Part shown: positions 56,001 to 63,820 of the stretch, piece after piece | Layout of the letters: every line of letters begins with the position of its first letter | Numbering within the stretch: position 1 is the first letter of the stretch | DNA from: Sphingomonas psychrotolerans | GTDB taxonomy: Bacteria; Pseudomonadota; Alphaproteobacteria; Sphingomonadales; Sphingomonadaceae | Length of the DNA: 64,000 nucleotides | Direction: 5' to 3' | Assembly (NCBI RefSeq): GCF_002796605.1 | Contig: NZ_CP024923.1 | Location: 2,583,001-2,647,000 of the forward strand | Notes under the pieces: generated by a model | The model's database searches: none | Told to the model about the DNA's origin: nothing | Seen by the model: the letters and a program-made list of their open reading frames with translations, nothing else | Made by a program: the position numbers and the translations under genes

Positions 56001-56449
56001 ATCATCCCGGTGCCACCCATGATCTCGCCGGGGGCAAGGTGCTGGGGCAGGATCGAATATTTGACCGGTCCGAATATCGTCGAGTGGCAGCCCATGAAGA
56101 ACAAGGCGAGCAGCAGCAGCGGCACCGACTGGAACCAGAGCCCGGCCAGCCCCACGCCCATGAATACCACTTCGGCCGCCTTGACCGCGCGCACCAGCTT
56201 CGCCTTGTCCCAGGCGTCGGCGATCTGCCCGGCCACCGCCGAGAACAGGAAATAGGGGAGGAAGAACACGCCCGTCGCGATCGCCGCCAGCATCGCCGAA
56301 TGATTGGGATCGGCTGCGTAGAGCGTGAAATTGACGAGGAACAGCATCGCATATTTGAGCGCGTTGTCGTTGAACGCGCCGAGGAACTGGACGACGAACA
56401 GCGGACCGAAGCGACGCTTCGCGAGCAACGAAAAATCTGGCGCGGACAT
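53012..56449 (-). CDS. Three-domain LplT-PlsC-Aas phospholipid-remodelling fusion
   Basis: The 1145-residue protein joins an MFS transporter (about 1-420, LplT-like, with FFMGCHSTIFGPVKYSILPQ), a PlsC acyltransferase (about 440-640, NHVSWLDG with the H-x4-D pair and FPEGRIT), and an AMP-forming acyl-ACP synthetase (about 660-1145, FTSGSEDLPKGVVLTHRN and YGATEASPVIAVN). In E. coli LplT flips lysophospholipids inward and Aas re-acylates them; here all three steps are in one chain. The gene is three bases from DUF2339, so they share a transcript. It ends VTMTASASEMPAVTSPAL. Confidence 0.9.
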   Translation of the reverse strand: MSAPDFSLLAKRRFGPLFVVQFLGAFNDNALKYAMLFLVNFTLYAADPNHSAMLAAIATGVFFLPYFLFSAVAGQIADAWDKAKLVRAVKAAEVVFMGVGLAGLWFQSVPLLLLALFFMGCHSTIFGPVKYSILPQHLAPGEIMGGTGMIEAGTFLAILGGQLLPNFVPPWEAGLIATALAVVGLVASLWVPAAPPTSPRLRVDPNPLRSTWQVLRTAHAGRDIWLCILGISWFFAVGAVLLNDFAPLVSNTLGAGKPVVTLFLLVFSVSIALGSLAVNRLLKGRVSARFVPVSALVMAASMIDLWLSTRGFVITAPGADIAAFVQAPGSWRVLLDLAVLAFSGGMFIVPLYALLQTNSPVAERSRIIAANNIVNAIVAVLVMVVVAGMAAFGVSIPAVIAVMGFSTLIVALISCWLLPETVIKRLIRATLKFLYRVEVHGAENMPKPGDRAVVVVNHVSWLDGLLLAVFLPGKPVFAVHTAVANSFWIKPALKLFRAFPVDPTNPMATKAMVKAVKAGNTLVIFPEGRITVTGALMKVFDGPGMVADKADAPLVPVRIDGAQYSSFSKLRGKVRLRAFPKITLTVLPPRHVEVEGAMTGRQRRAIAGRRLYDEMSAMIFATSDTDRTLFQALLDAKDVNGGGTKIVEDIKREPMSYKRLIIGSMLLGRAFDPLARQGGAVGVLLPNVSSVVATFFALQRIGRVPAMLNYTAGLANLKAACATAEVRTIVTARAFVTQGKLEPIVEGLEADGRRIVYLEDIAAGINTLAKLRALFAARWAGRLHRRLGVAPDNPAVILFTSGSEDLPKGVVLTHRNLLSNCQQLSARIDFNSSDLVLNALPVFHSFGLTGGTLLPILSGIRTLLYPNPLHYRIVPALAYDANATILFGTDTFLAGYARMAHSYDFYSVRYIFAGAERVRDETRKVWGEKFGVRIFEGYGATEASPVIAVNTPMHFKAGSVGRLLPNIDAKVDPVPGIEEGGKLSIRGPNIMAGYMKADAPGVLQPPEGGWHDTGDIVTIDEQGFVTIHGRAKRFAKIGGEMVSLPAVEGYAASVWPDADHAAVTRADPRKGEQLVLFTTRKDAKASELQAWGKANGIAELAIPRDIRSVPELPVLGTGKLDYVTMTASASEMPAVTSPALQPSLL

Positions 56450-56451
56450 GA

Positions 56452-59418
56452 TTACCCCCGGGTGTCGGCAAGAACGGTATCGGCGGAGTATGACTCATCG
56501 GTCAACGGAGCTTCGCCGGCCGCATCGGGCAGATAGCGGCTGTACAGCCATCCCATCCCGATCAGGCTGAAGCCCAAGGCGGCGAACGACGCGATGCGCA
56601 GCAGGCCGTCGAGCCCCGCCGCGTCGAACAGGAACACCTTGCCGATGGCGGTGAGCATCAGGAGCAGCGATGCGATCCGCCAGTCGCGCAGCCCCCGACG
56701 GATACCCCATTGCAGGAACCCGATGGCGAGCACGATCGCGAGCAGCGAGCGGCAGATGTCCTCGCTCTGGAAGGTCTGGCCGGTGGAAAGCAGCGTGCCG
56801 TGGAAGACCTGCCTGAGGAGAGACGCGGCCAGCAGCAGGATCAGCATTATGCGTGCCCAGTCGCGAGCCCGTCCGGCCGGCGCGTCGTCGACGATGCGCG
56901 CCGACCACCAGATCGCGAAGAACGCCGTCGCATAAGCCGGCACGAGCCATGGACCCGCAGCCTGCTGCGACCAGAGCGGGTTGTGGAGTAGCACGCTGAA
57001 CCAGCCGAAGTGGAGCAGGGCGGCCAGTCCCAAGCCCGCGGCGATGCGCTGCGAGCCCGCGCGCCAGGCGAGCATGCCCGCGGCGGTGAGCAGCATTTCC
57101 CACAAGGTCCGCTCGGCCATGCCGCGCGCGATGAACATGTCTGCGGCGTCGATGACGAACACGTGCTTCCACGCGGCATGCAGCGCGACCATGCCGAGCA
57201 AAGCGGTGACGAGCATGCCGATCTCCCCCACCCGTGCCGGCAATCCGCCGCGCCACAGCAGGAAGACGAGCCCCGGTATCGGCGCGACGATGCGGACCGC
57301 GATGTCGACCGCGGCAGGAAGCGCGGTCACCACGAAAGGCTCGCCGACGAGCGCGCCGCTGGCCGCTGCCAGCCAGACGCCAAGCGGCTGCAATGCCCAG
57401 CCCACCGAAAGCAACGCCGCGGCGCCGAGCGCTGCGACCGGTGCCCGTATGCCGGCCAGTGCGAATGCGGCGAGCAGAACCGCGGGGATGAGCGCCTGCC
57501 ATTGATGTGGAACCAGCTGCGCGATTGCGACATAGCCGAACGCGACCGCATAGGCTTGGCCCAGCTGACGAACGCCATTGCCGCGCGACCACCGCGCGAA
57601 GCCGAGCGCGGCGAAAGCGGGCACCAGCCAGCGGATGCATGCTGACAGCGTCAGCGGGACGTCGGTCGGGACGACCGCGCGCAGCACTTCGTCCGTGCCA
57701 CCTTGGGCAAGCAGGAACGCCAGCGCCGCGAACGCAAAGGCATAGCTGCCTTGTTCGACGCGATCGTCGGAGGATGTCCTGGCGAGCAGCAACGCCGCCA
57801 CTGCAGCGACCGCGGTGGCCGGCGCCAGCGCCCAGGCCGGCAGCGCAAGCCCGGCCGCGAGCAGACTCAGCCCGAGCCCGGCAAGCGCGAGCGCGGCGAA
57901 GCGGGCGTCAGCAATGCGGGCGGTGTTCCGCCAACCGACCGCCGCAGCGCCCCCGGCAATCGCCGCGCCGAGCAATGCGAGCGGCACGAAGGTCGCGCGT
58001 CCGGTCTGATCCCAAAACTGCGCGATCGGCACGAGGACGGTGCCCAGCGCAATCGCGGCGAGCTGGACGGCGTCACCCAGTCGTCCCTCGCTCCGCCACA
58101 ACCGCCACAGCGCGGGCGCGCCGTAGATCAGGGCGCCTCCGCCGAGCACGAACGCCAGTGGCAAAGCGGCGGGGCTCGGCCAGGCGATGCTCAGCAACAG
58201 TCCCGTGGCCAAGCCCGCAAGCGATGCGTCGGCGAACCGCGGCTCGCGGCGCGACAGCCAGACGAGCGCGATCGATAGTAGCGCGAACAGGCCCCAGTTG
58301 AGCCCGGCAAAGCCGCCGGTCGCGACGATCGCCGCGATCTGGGCGCAGCCGGCCAGGGCGCTGACCAATTGGAATGCCCGCGCCTGGCCGCCTGTCAGCA
58401 GCAAGGGGAAAGCGATGGCGAGCGCCAGTGTCAGCGCCCCCACCGACAGCGTCGCGGCGATATCATTCAGGCCACCGCCAATGAGCAGCACTCCCCAGCC
58501 GAAGCCGCCGGTGACGGCGAGCGCGCCCAGCCACCACCAGCGCTGCGATCGCCCGAGCACGCACAAGCCGCCCACGGTCAGCGCGAGATAGGTCGCAAGC
58601 AGCGGCACGTTGGGCGATCCCGCGCCCACCAGCGCCGGCGCAGCGAGACCGCCGACCAGGCCAAGCACCGCGCTCGGCGCCCCGAAGCGCATCGACAGGA
58701 TCGCCGCCAGCGCAGTCACCACGGCGAGGCCCATGAACGCCGTCATCGGCCCGACCAGATGATAGAGATTGGCCGCCACCAAGATCGCGGCATAAAGCGT
58801 CGCGATACCGGCGCCCGACAGCGCCTGCCGGATCCGCGCATCGCGGACCAGATCGTCCTTGCGGAGCGCCAGTTCGGCCACGGCGATGAGGCCCGCGCCA
58901 AAGAGCAGGCCGCAGATCACGCGCACCAGGGGCGACAACAATCCGGCGTCGATCGAATATTTGACGATGAGGAAGCCGGCGACCGCCAGCGTCACGCCGC
59001 CCGCCCAGATCGGGAGATAGCGGCCGAACACATCCTCGAAGGAAAAGCTGCGCGGGCCGGGTTCCCTGCTCTCCGGCGTGGGCCAATAGGGCTCGACCGG
59101 CTCGACATCGCAGTCCGGAGCAGGAGTCTCCGCCACCGGTTCGACCGGCAAGATGTCCACGGTTTCCAGTGGCACCGGCGGCAGCGCGGATTCGGGCACC
59201 TCATTGAGGACGCTTTCCGGTTCCCAGACGGTCTGTGTTTCGAGCGCCGAGCGATAGGCGGTTCGCACCATCGGGCGCGTGCTCGGTTCCGGCAGCGCAG
59301 GGGACGCTAACGCGCCCATTTCCACGGCGCTCAGGCGCGCATCCAAGGCCTCGGCCCGGTGCCACAATTTCGCACAGGCCATGATCAGGCCAATCAGGAC
59401 AAGTGCCACCAGCATCAT
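56452..59418 (-). CDS. DUF2339 polytopic membrane protein
   Basis: The 988-residue protein starts with a membrane helix (MMLVALVLIGLIMACAKLW), then a coiled stretch and a Pro/Glu-rich linker to about residue 110. The DUF2339 block of more than 20 membrane helices begins at FEDVFGRYLPIWAGGVTLAV. The function of DUF2339 is unknown; an envelope role is likely. It is divergent from the TetR gene with a shared palindromic operator between them. Confidence 0.85.
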   Translation of the reverse strand: MMLVALVLIGLIMACAKLWHRAEALDARLSAVEMGALASPALPEPSTRPMVRTAYRSALETQTVWEPESVLNEVPESALPPVPLETVDILPVEPVAETPAPDCDVEPVEPYWPTPESREPGPRSFSFEDVFGRYLPIWAGGVTLAVAGFLIVKYSIDAGLLSPLVRVICGLLFGAGLIAVAELALRKDDLVRDARIRQALSGAGIATLYAAILVAANLYHLVGPMTAFMGLAVVTALAAILSMRFGAPSAVLGLVGGLAAPALVGAGSPNVPLLATYLALTVGGLCVLGRSQRWWWLGALAVTGGFGWGVLLIGGGLNDIAATLSVGALTLALAIAFPLLLTGGQARAFQLVSALAGCAQIAAIVATGGFAGLNWGLFALLSIALVWLSRREPRFADASLAGLATGLLLSIAWPSPAALPLAFVLGGGALIYGAPALWRLWRSEGRLGDAVQLAAIALGTVLVPIAQFWDQTGRATFVPLALLGAAIAGGAAAVGWRNTARIADARFAALALAGLGLSLLAAGLALPAWALAPATAVAAVAALLLARTSSDDRVEQGSYAFAFAALAFLLAQGGTDEVLRAVVPTDVPLTLSACIRWLVPAFAALGFARWSRGNGVRQLGQAYAVAFGYVAIAQLVPHQWQALIPAVLLAAFALAGIRAPVAALGAAALLSVGWALQPLGVWLAAASGALVGEPFVVTALPAAVDIAVRIVAPIPGLVFLLWRGGLPARVGEIGMLVTALLGMVALHAAWKHVFVIDAADMFIARGMAERTLWEMLLTAAGMLAWRAGSQRIAAGLGLAALLHFGWFSVLLHNPLWSQQAAGPWLVPAYATAFFAIWWSARIVDDAPAGRARDWARIMLILLLAASLLRQVFHGTLLSTGQTFQSEDICRSLLAIVLAIGFLQWGIRRGLRDWRIASLLLMLTAIGKVFLFDAAGLDGLLRIASFAALGFSLIGMGWLYSRYLPDAAGEAPLTDESYSADTVLADTRG

Positions 59419-59453
59419 CGACCCCTCGCAGTTCGTGGCATTGCAGTAGCATA

Positions 59454-59472
59454 AATTGAACGGTGTTCAATT
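59454..59472. promoter_or_regulatory. TetR operator palindrome
   Basis: AATTGAACGGTGTTCAATT is a perfect palindrome of two 8-base arms around GGT. A second half-site, GTGTTCAAT, lies at about 59485-59493. It sits 36 bases from the DUF2339 start and 41 from the TetR start, ideal for autoregulation and control of the lipid operon. Confidence 0.75.
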
Positions 59473-59513
59473 AAAAATTCCACAGTGTTCAATATCGATG
59501 GTATTTCACGGGA

Positions 59514-60134
59514 ATGGGACGTCGATCGGATCACACGCGCACGGAGCTGGAGGCGTTGATGATTGCCGCCGGGCACGCGCTGCTGGCCGAAAAAGGCTAC
59601 GCGGCATTCTCCGCACGCGAAGTCGCCAAGCGAGTCGGCTATTCGGTGGGCACGCTCTACAATGTGTTCGACACCCACGACGATCTCATGCTGGCGATCA
59701 ACACCCGGACCTTCCTGGAATGGGCGGCGGCCATCGCGGCGCGGTTGGAAACCGCCGGCGAGGATCGCATCGCGGTACTCGTCGACAGCTATTTCGATTT
59801 TGCCACCGCCAATCGCAACCTGTGGATGGCGATCTACGACCATCGGCTGCCGGAAGGCGCGCCTTTCCCCGATCGCTACGCCCAGGATCGCCGCAGGTTG
59901 ACCATTATCGTCGAGCAGGAGATCGCTCGCGTGCTGCCGCCGGATCGCGAGGACCTTGCCCCTCCGCTGGCGCGCTCGCTGCTAGCGACGGTGCACGGAC
60001 ACTGCGTTTTCCTATTGAACGGCACTTTCGCGCTGCTCGAAGAAGAGCATCCACGCGAGGCTGCGCTAGCTCGCGCGCGCGAAGCGCTTGAGGCCGCGCG
60101 TAGTGGATCGCCGGCCGATACTGGCCGCTTTTAG
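59514..60134 (+). CDS. TetR/AcrR-family regulator
   Basis: The 206-residue protein has the TetR N-terminal HTH: AAGHALLAEKGYAAFSAREV then AKRVGYSVGTLYNVFDTHDD. The C-terminal ligand domain is of the WHG-type style (NRNLWMAIYDHRLPEG). It faces the DUF2339-Aas operon and probably represses it through the 59454-59472 palindrome. A lipid-related ligand is a guess from context. Confidence 0.88.
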   Translation: MGRRSDHTRTELEALMIAAGHALLAEKGYAAFSAREVAKRVGYSVGTLYNVFDTHDDLMLAINTRTFLEWAAAIAARLETAGEDRIAVLVDSYFDFATANRNLWMAIYDHRLPEGAPFPDRYAQDRRRLTIIVEQEIARVLPPDREDLAPPLARSLLATVHGHCVFLLNGTFALLEEEHPREAALARAREALEAARSGSPADTGRF

Positions 60135-60287
60135 CGTTTTCCACCGCACGACCGAACGACTGGAAGTGGGCGCAAAGCTGCCGTTCGTCAGCGACTCACC
60201 TTACTACAGGAGACTCACCGGTGTCCGGGGTCCAGATTTAGGTAGACAGTTCGCGCAAGTCCGCACGGAGCCGCCGCTAACTACCGT

Positions 60288-60314
60288 CGATATTATGACC
60301 GAGATTATGACCGA
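60288..60314. repeat. Arm-type direct repeats, right end of island
   Basis: TTATGACCG occurs twice (about 60292-60300 and 60305-60313), in CGATATTATGACCGAGAT, close to the left-end repeats near 27.01 kb. They lie 37 bases from the att copy in the tRNA. Confidence 0.5.
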
Positions 60315-60349
60315 ACTGCGATTCTCGCGAAAAAAGCAATAAAATCAAT

Positions 60350-60378
60350 GGCGGCTGGTGGAGCTGAGGGGAATCGAA
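60350..60378. other. attL-like core within tRNA-Ala
   Basis: This 29-base segment is identical to 26837-26865. It covers the T-arm and acceptor 3' side of the tRNA and six bases downstream. It is the intact-side attachment site. Confidence 0.75.
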
Positions 60379-60431
60379 CCCCTGACCTCTGCAGTGCGAT
60401 TGCAGCGCTCTCCCATCTGAGCTACAGCCCC
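60356..60431 (-). tRNA. tRNA-Ala (anticodon CGC)
   Basis: Read on the minus strand, 76 bases fold as a full tRNA: acceptor GGGGCTG pairing with CAGCTCC with the G3-U70 alanine identity pair, D-arm GTAGCTCAGATGGGAGAGC, anticodon stem CTGCA/TGCAG around ATCGCAC (anticodon CGC), T-arm AGGGGTTCGATTCCCCT, and an encoded CCA. It serves as the integration target for the island. Confidence 0.93.
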
Positions 60432-60639
60432 GCCGCTGGTCCCCGGCGTGCCGGGAGGCGCATCCATTAGCGAGACGCTTTCTTCGATGCAACTGCGTTG
60501 AGGCGCGGAGGATGGATGGCTGCGCGCGCGGAACAGCCTTCAGATCCGATGAAAATGGCGGCACCGAACCTGTCCTTCGCACGCTGGATCCTGCGTCTGG
60601 CGCAGGATCCCCGAGGTCCTTCTTTGGGCTCAGCCCCAA

Positions 60640-60950
60640 GGAAGGCAGCCACTGCCGCGCGGAACGCCGCGGGCTGATCGAGCATGACGAAGTGCGCGAA
60701 ATCGCCAATCCCGGTATAAGTGGCGTGCGGAAGCGCAGCATATTGACTGCGAAGAACACATCCGCGCGGTCCTGGCGCGGATATTGGTCGTTCCATGCGT
60801 AAACGAGAGTCACCGGGCACGAATCGCCTTGAGCTCAGGACGCGTATCGGTGGTCAGGTCTGGCTGTTCAGATCGGCGACGATTCCCTCCAGCAATCCCG
60901 GCTTCAGGTTGGCGGGTGGATCGTCACCGCTGAAGCCGTTGACCTGCACC
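60640..60950 (-). pseudogene. Decayed alpha/beta hydrolase
   Basis: On the minus strand, pieces in different frames read VQVNGFSGDDPPANLKPGLL, VTLVYAWNDQYPRQ, then QYAALPHATYTGIGDFAHFV and MLDQPAAFRAAVAAFLGA. The order and the GDFAHFV His region fit the last part of an alpha/beta hydrolase. Several frameshifts and a large deletion make it non-functional. Confidence 0.6.
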
Positions 60951-61250
60951 AGGCCAGATGCTGCTGGCTCCATGCGCGCTCGGCGCGCAGCACGCGGAGG
61001 TGATTGTTCATGCGCCGCGCGCCGCAAGATGATCGCGCAAACCGATCCCGCATTGCGCCGGGCCCCACGAGGCGCACCACAGCGGAAACGCCATGAGGAT
61101 CAGATCGGAATTGTAGACCGTGGCGACCGACAACAGAACGCCGGTGCCGGACACATGCAGCTGGCAATCACTCGTCGGTCTCCTCGACGAGGTAGCCCCC
61201 TCACTGCGATCGCACCGACGATCGGCAAGGCGGGCTACATTTACATTTAG
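60951..61250 (-). pseudogene. Remnants of an HTH-type regulator locus
   Basis: From ATG 61011 the minus strand reads MNNHLRVLRAERAWSQQHLA, the opening of an XRE-type regulator, and then runs straight into hydrolase sequence. Upstream, GVLLSVATVYNSDLILMAFP in an open but isolated frame looks like part of a membrane protein. Only scraps remain. Confidence 0.4.
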
Positions 61251-61255
61251 CAAAG

Positions 61256-62653
61256 TTAGCCCGACAGTTTGTCCACCATGCTTTGCGCCAGCAGACTGAG
61301 CGTGTCGTCGCGCGCGCCCATCACGACGACGCGGTCGCCCGACCGCGCCTGCGCGACCAGATGCGCGGCGGCGGCCTCGCGATCGGGGATGTGAAGCGCA
61401 CGCTTGCCGGTGGCGGCGACATCCGCGACGATGTCCGCGCTGGTCACTTCGCGGGTGACCGTGCCGCCCTGGTAGACCGGATCGGGCAGCACGAGCAGAT
61501 CGTCCTTCGTCAGCTTCGATGCGAACATCGCCACCAGTTCGCTGCGCATCACCTTGAGCGGGCCATATCCGTGCGGCTGGAACAGCAGCAGCAGCCGGCC
61601 GGGAAAGGCGTGGAGCGTCTCGAGCGTGGCCGCGATCTTGTCGGGGTTGTGCCCGAAATCGTCGATCACCACGACACCACCGACCTCACCGACCAGTTCG
61701 AAGCGGCGCTTGAGCCCGGTGAAGTCCGCGATCGCCCGGACAGCCTTCTCCAGCGGCACGCCCGCCGCTTGGGCCGCAGCGAGCGCTGCCAGCGCGTTGG
61801 ACACATTGTGCCGTCCCGGCACCTGCAACGTGACCCGCACCGGCGCGGCGCCTTTCGCGTGCAGATCGAACGTCACGCCGGAGCGCCGCTGCTCGATGTC
61901 GCGCGCGACCAGATCGGCGTCGCCTTCGATCGCAAAGGTGACCAGCCGGTCGGCGGGCAAGGTCATGGCCAGCGCCGCGCCTTCTCCATTGTCGAGATTG
62001 ACCACCGCAGTGCCGGCCTTGGCGATGAAGGCCCCGAACAGCGCGATCAACTGCGTCATTGGCATGTGATCGAGGCTGACATTGTTGAGCACGGCGACCT
62101 TGGGCCAATAAAGTGCGATCGAACCGTCGCTCTCGTCGACTTCGCTGACATAGGCGTCGCCCGCGCCGACCAGCGCGCTCGCGAACAGGGCTTGCGGAGA
62201 GACAAAGTTCTTCATCACCGCGCCGTTCATCACCGTCGGGTCGCGCCCGCAGGCGTGGAGGATCCAGCCGATCATGCCCGTGACAGTGGATTTGCCGCTC
62301 GTGCCGGCCACGCCGATCGATTGCGGCGCGGCGTTGAACAAAGCCGCGTTGAGTTCAGCGCGAGTCATCTGCGCATTGCCGAGTGCGGCGGCGCGAACCA
62401 TGTCGGGCACGCTCGCCTCGATCGCGGCGGAGGCCACCACGACCTGCCCGGGCGAGACGATCCCGCTGCCGTCCTGCGGGAACAGCCCGACGCCACGGCG
62501 CTTCAGATCGTCGAACTTGGCGGGCAGCCGGCCGGCATCGAGGCTGCGATCCGACCCGGCGACGGTCGCGCCCTGCCCGGCGAGGATCATCGCGAGGGGC
62601 ATCATTCCCGACCCGCCGATGCCAACGAAGAAGTAAGATTTGCCGTCCTGCAT
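61256..62653 (-). CDS. Mur ligase (Mpl/MurC-like)
   Basis: The 465-residue protein has the MurC-type N-terminal domain (YFFVGIGGSGMMPLAMILAG), the ATP-binding GVAGTSGKSTVTGMIGWIL, the central EVDESDGSIALYWPKVAVLN with NNVSLDH, and the C-terminal VVVIDDFGHNPDKIAATLET. MurC joins L-Ala to UDP-MurNAc; Mpl re-attaches a recovered tripeptide. Its place divergent from an LD-carboxypeptidase, away from the usual mur cluster, favours Mpl-type recycling. The ATG is 41 bases from the divergent gene. Confidence 0.8.
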   Translation of the reverse strand: MQDGKSYFFVGIGGSGMMPLAMILAGQGATVAGSDRSLDAGRLPAKFDDLKRRGVGLFPQDGSGIVSPGQVVVASAAIEASVPDMVRAAALGNAQMTRAELNAALFNAAPQSIGVAGTSGKSTVTGMIGWILHACGRDPTVMNGAVMKNFVSPQALFASALVGAGDAYVSEVDESDGSIALYWPKVAVLNNVSLDHMPMTQLIALFGAFIAKAGTAVVNLDNGEGAALAMTLPADRLVTFAIEGDADLVARDIEQRRSGVTFDLHAKGAAPVRVTLQVPGRHNVSNALAALAAAQAAGVPLEKAVRAIADFTGLKRRFELVGEVGGVVVIDDFGHNPDKIAATLETLHAFPGRLLLLFQPHGYGPLKVMRSELVAMFASKLTKDDLLVLPDPVYQGGTVTREVTSADIVADVAATGKRALHIPDREAAAAHLVAQARSGDRVVVMGARDDTLSLLAQSMVDKLSG

Positions 62654-62694
62654 GGCGTCGCGCTATCGGCGGTTTGAACGCAAGGGGCAAGCGC

Positions 62695-63513
62695 ATGCGC
62701 ATCGGAGTGGTAGCACCGGCACGGACCGTCAGCAGCGAATCCTCGCTGCGGCTGGCGGCGTTCATGGCGCTCATCTACCCCGATCACGACATCGTGTTTC
62801 ACCCGCAATGCTATCTCGAGGAGGGCCATTTCGCCGGCTCCGATGCCGTGCGCGCGGCGGCGTTCCTCGAATTCGCCAACGATCCGGCGTTCGACGCGAT
62901 CTGGTTCGCCCGTGGCGGTTATGGCTCGAACCGGATCCTCGACACGGTGATGCCCCAGCTCAACGCCGCGGCGGGGCGCAAGACCTATATGGGCTTTTCC
63001 GACATGGGCTTCCTGCTCGGCGCGCTCTACGCCCGGCGGATCGGGCGTCCGGTCCATGCCTCGATGGCGAGCAGCCTCGGCAAGAACGACACCGGCGAAG
63101 CCGCGGGCTGGGCGCTGGGCTGGCTGATCGACAAGGATCGCCGCGCGCTCGAACCCAGCCTTGCCGACGGGCGTCCCGCGGCCGCCTTCAACCTCGCGAT
63201 CCTGACCACGATGATCGGCACGCCGTGGCTGCCCGACCTCACTGATCACGTGCTGATGATCGAGGAAGTCGACGAGCCGCTCTACCGGATCGACCGGATG
63301 CTGTTTCAGATGGCGCATGCCACCCAGCTCAAGGGCATCGCCGGGGTGCGGCTCGGCGCGGTCACCTCGGTGGTCGACAACGGCAATGATTTTGGCGAGA
63401 CGATCGAGCAGATCATCACGCGCTGGTGCCGCGACATGAAGGTCCCGTATCTCGGCCGCGCCGAGATCGGCCATGTCGAATTGAACCGGGTGGTGCCGTT
63501 TGGCGTCGCCTAG
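62695..63513 (+). CDS. ldcA: LD-carboxypeptidase (peptidase S66)
   Basis: The 272-residue protein begins MRIGVVAPARTVSSESSLRL. The nucleophile Ser lies in YMGFSDMGFLL (GxSD), the Glu in MIEEVDEPLYRIDRML, and the His in AEIGHVELNRVVPFG, the Ser-Glu-His set of S66. It trims the terminal D-Ala from recycled murein tetrapeptides in the cytoplasm, giving the tripeptide that an Mpl ligase can use. ATG 62695 is chosen as the first residue of the conserved region. Confidence 0.88.
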   Translation: MRIGVVAPARTVSSESSLRLAAFMALIYPDHDIVFHPQCYLEEGHFAGSDAVRAAAFLEFANDPAFDAIWFARGGYGSNRILDTVMPQLNAAAGRKTYMGFSDMGFLLGALYARRIGRPVHASMASSLGKNDTGEAAGWALGWLIDKDRRALEPSLADGRPAAAFNLAILTTMIGTPWLPDLTDHVLMIEEVDEPLYRIDRMLFQMAHATQLKGIAGVRLGAVTSVVDNGNDFGETIEQIITRWCRDMKVPYLGRAEIGHVELNRVVPFGVA

Positions 63514-63794
63514 GGAGCAGTCATCCGCCTCGTGACAGGGCGACTCGATCGCGCCGCTAAAGAGGGGCTTCGGTGCGCGCCCAAAGCGGGTTTGACCGGC
63601 CTTAGCTTGACTCAGTTCACGGAAACGCGATTCATCTCGTAACATTCTCTCGCGATGCGGTGCGTTGCCGTGCTGTCAAAGAGCGGCGGGACGAGTCCCG
63701 TCGAGACGAACCAAGCAAGCGAAATCCTACATTGCAAGGGCTTTGGCGCCCGGCCGATGCTCGCGGAGAGGCCCCCTCCACCACTTCGTAGTCC

Positions 63795-63817
63795 CCTCCC
63801 CCGCTTCGCGAGGGAGG
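63795..63817. terminator. Hairpin between convergent genes
   Basis: CCTCCC-C-CGC, loop TTC, GCG-A-GGGAGG: a ten-base stem with one mismatch, three bases beyond the stop of the GH43-like gene. Otherwise 63514-63820 holds no gene I can see. Confidence 0.5.
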
Positions 63818-63820
63818 ATT

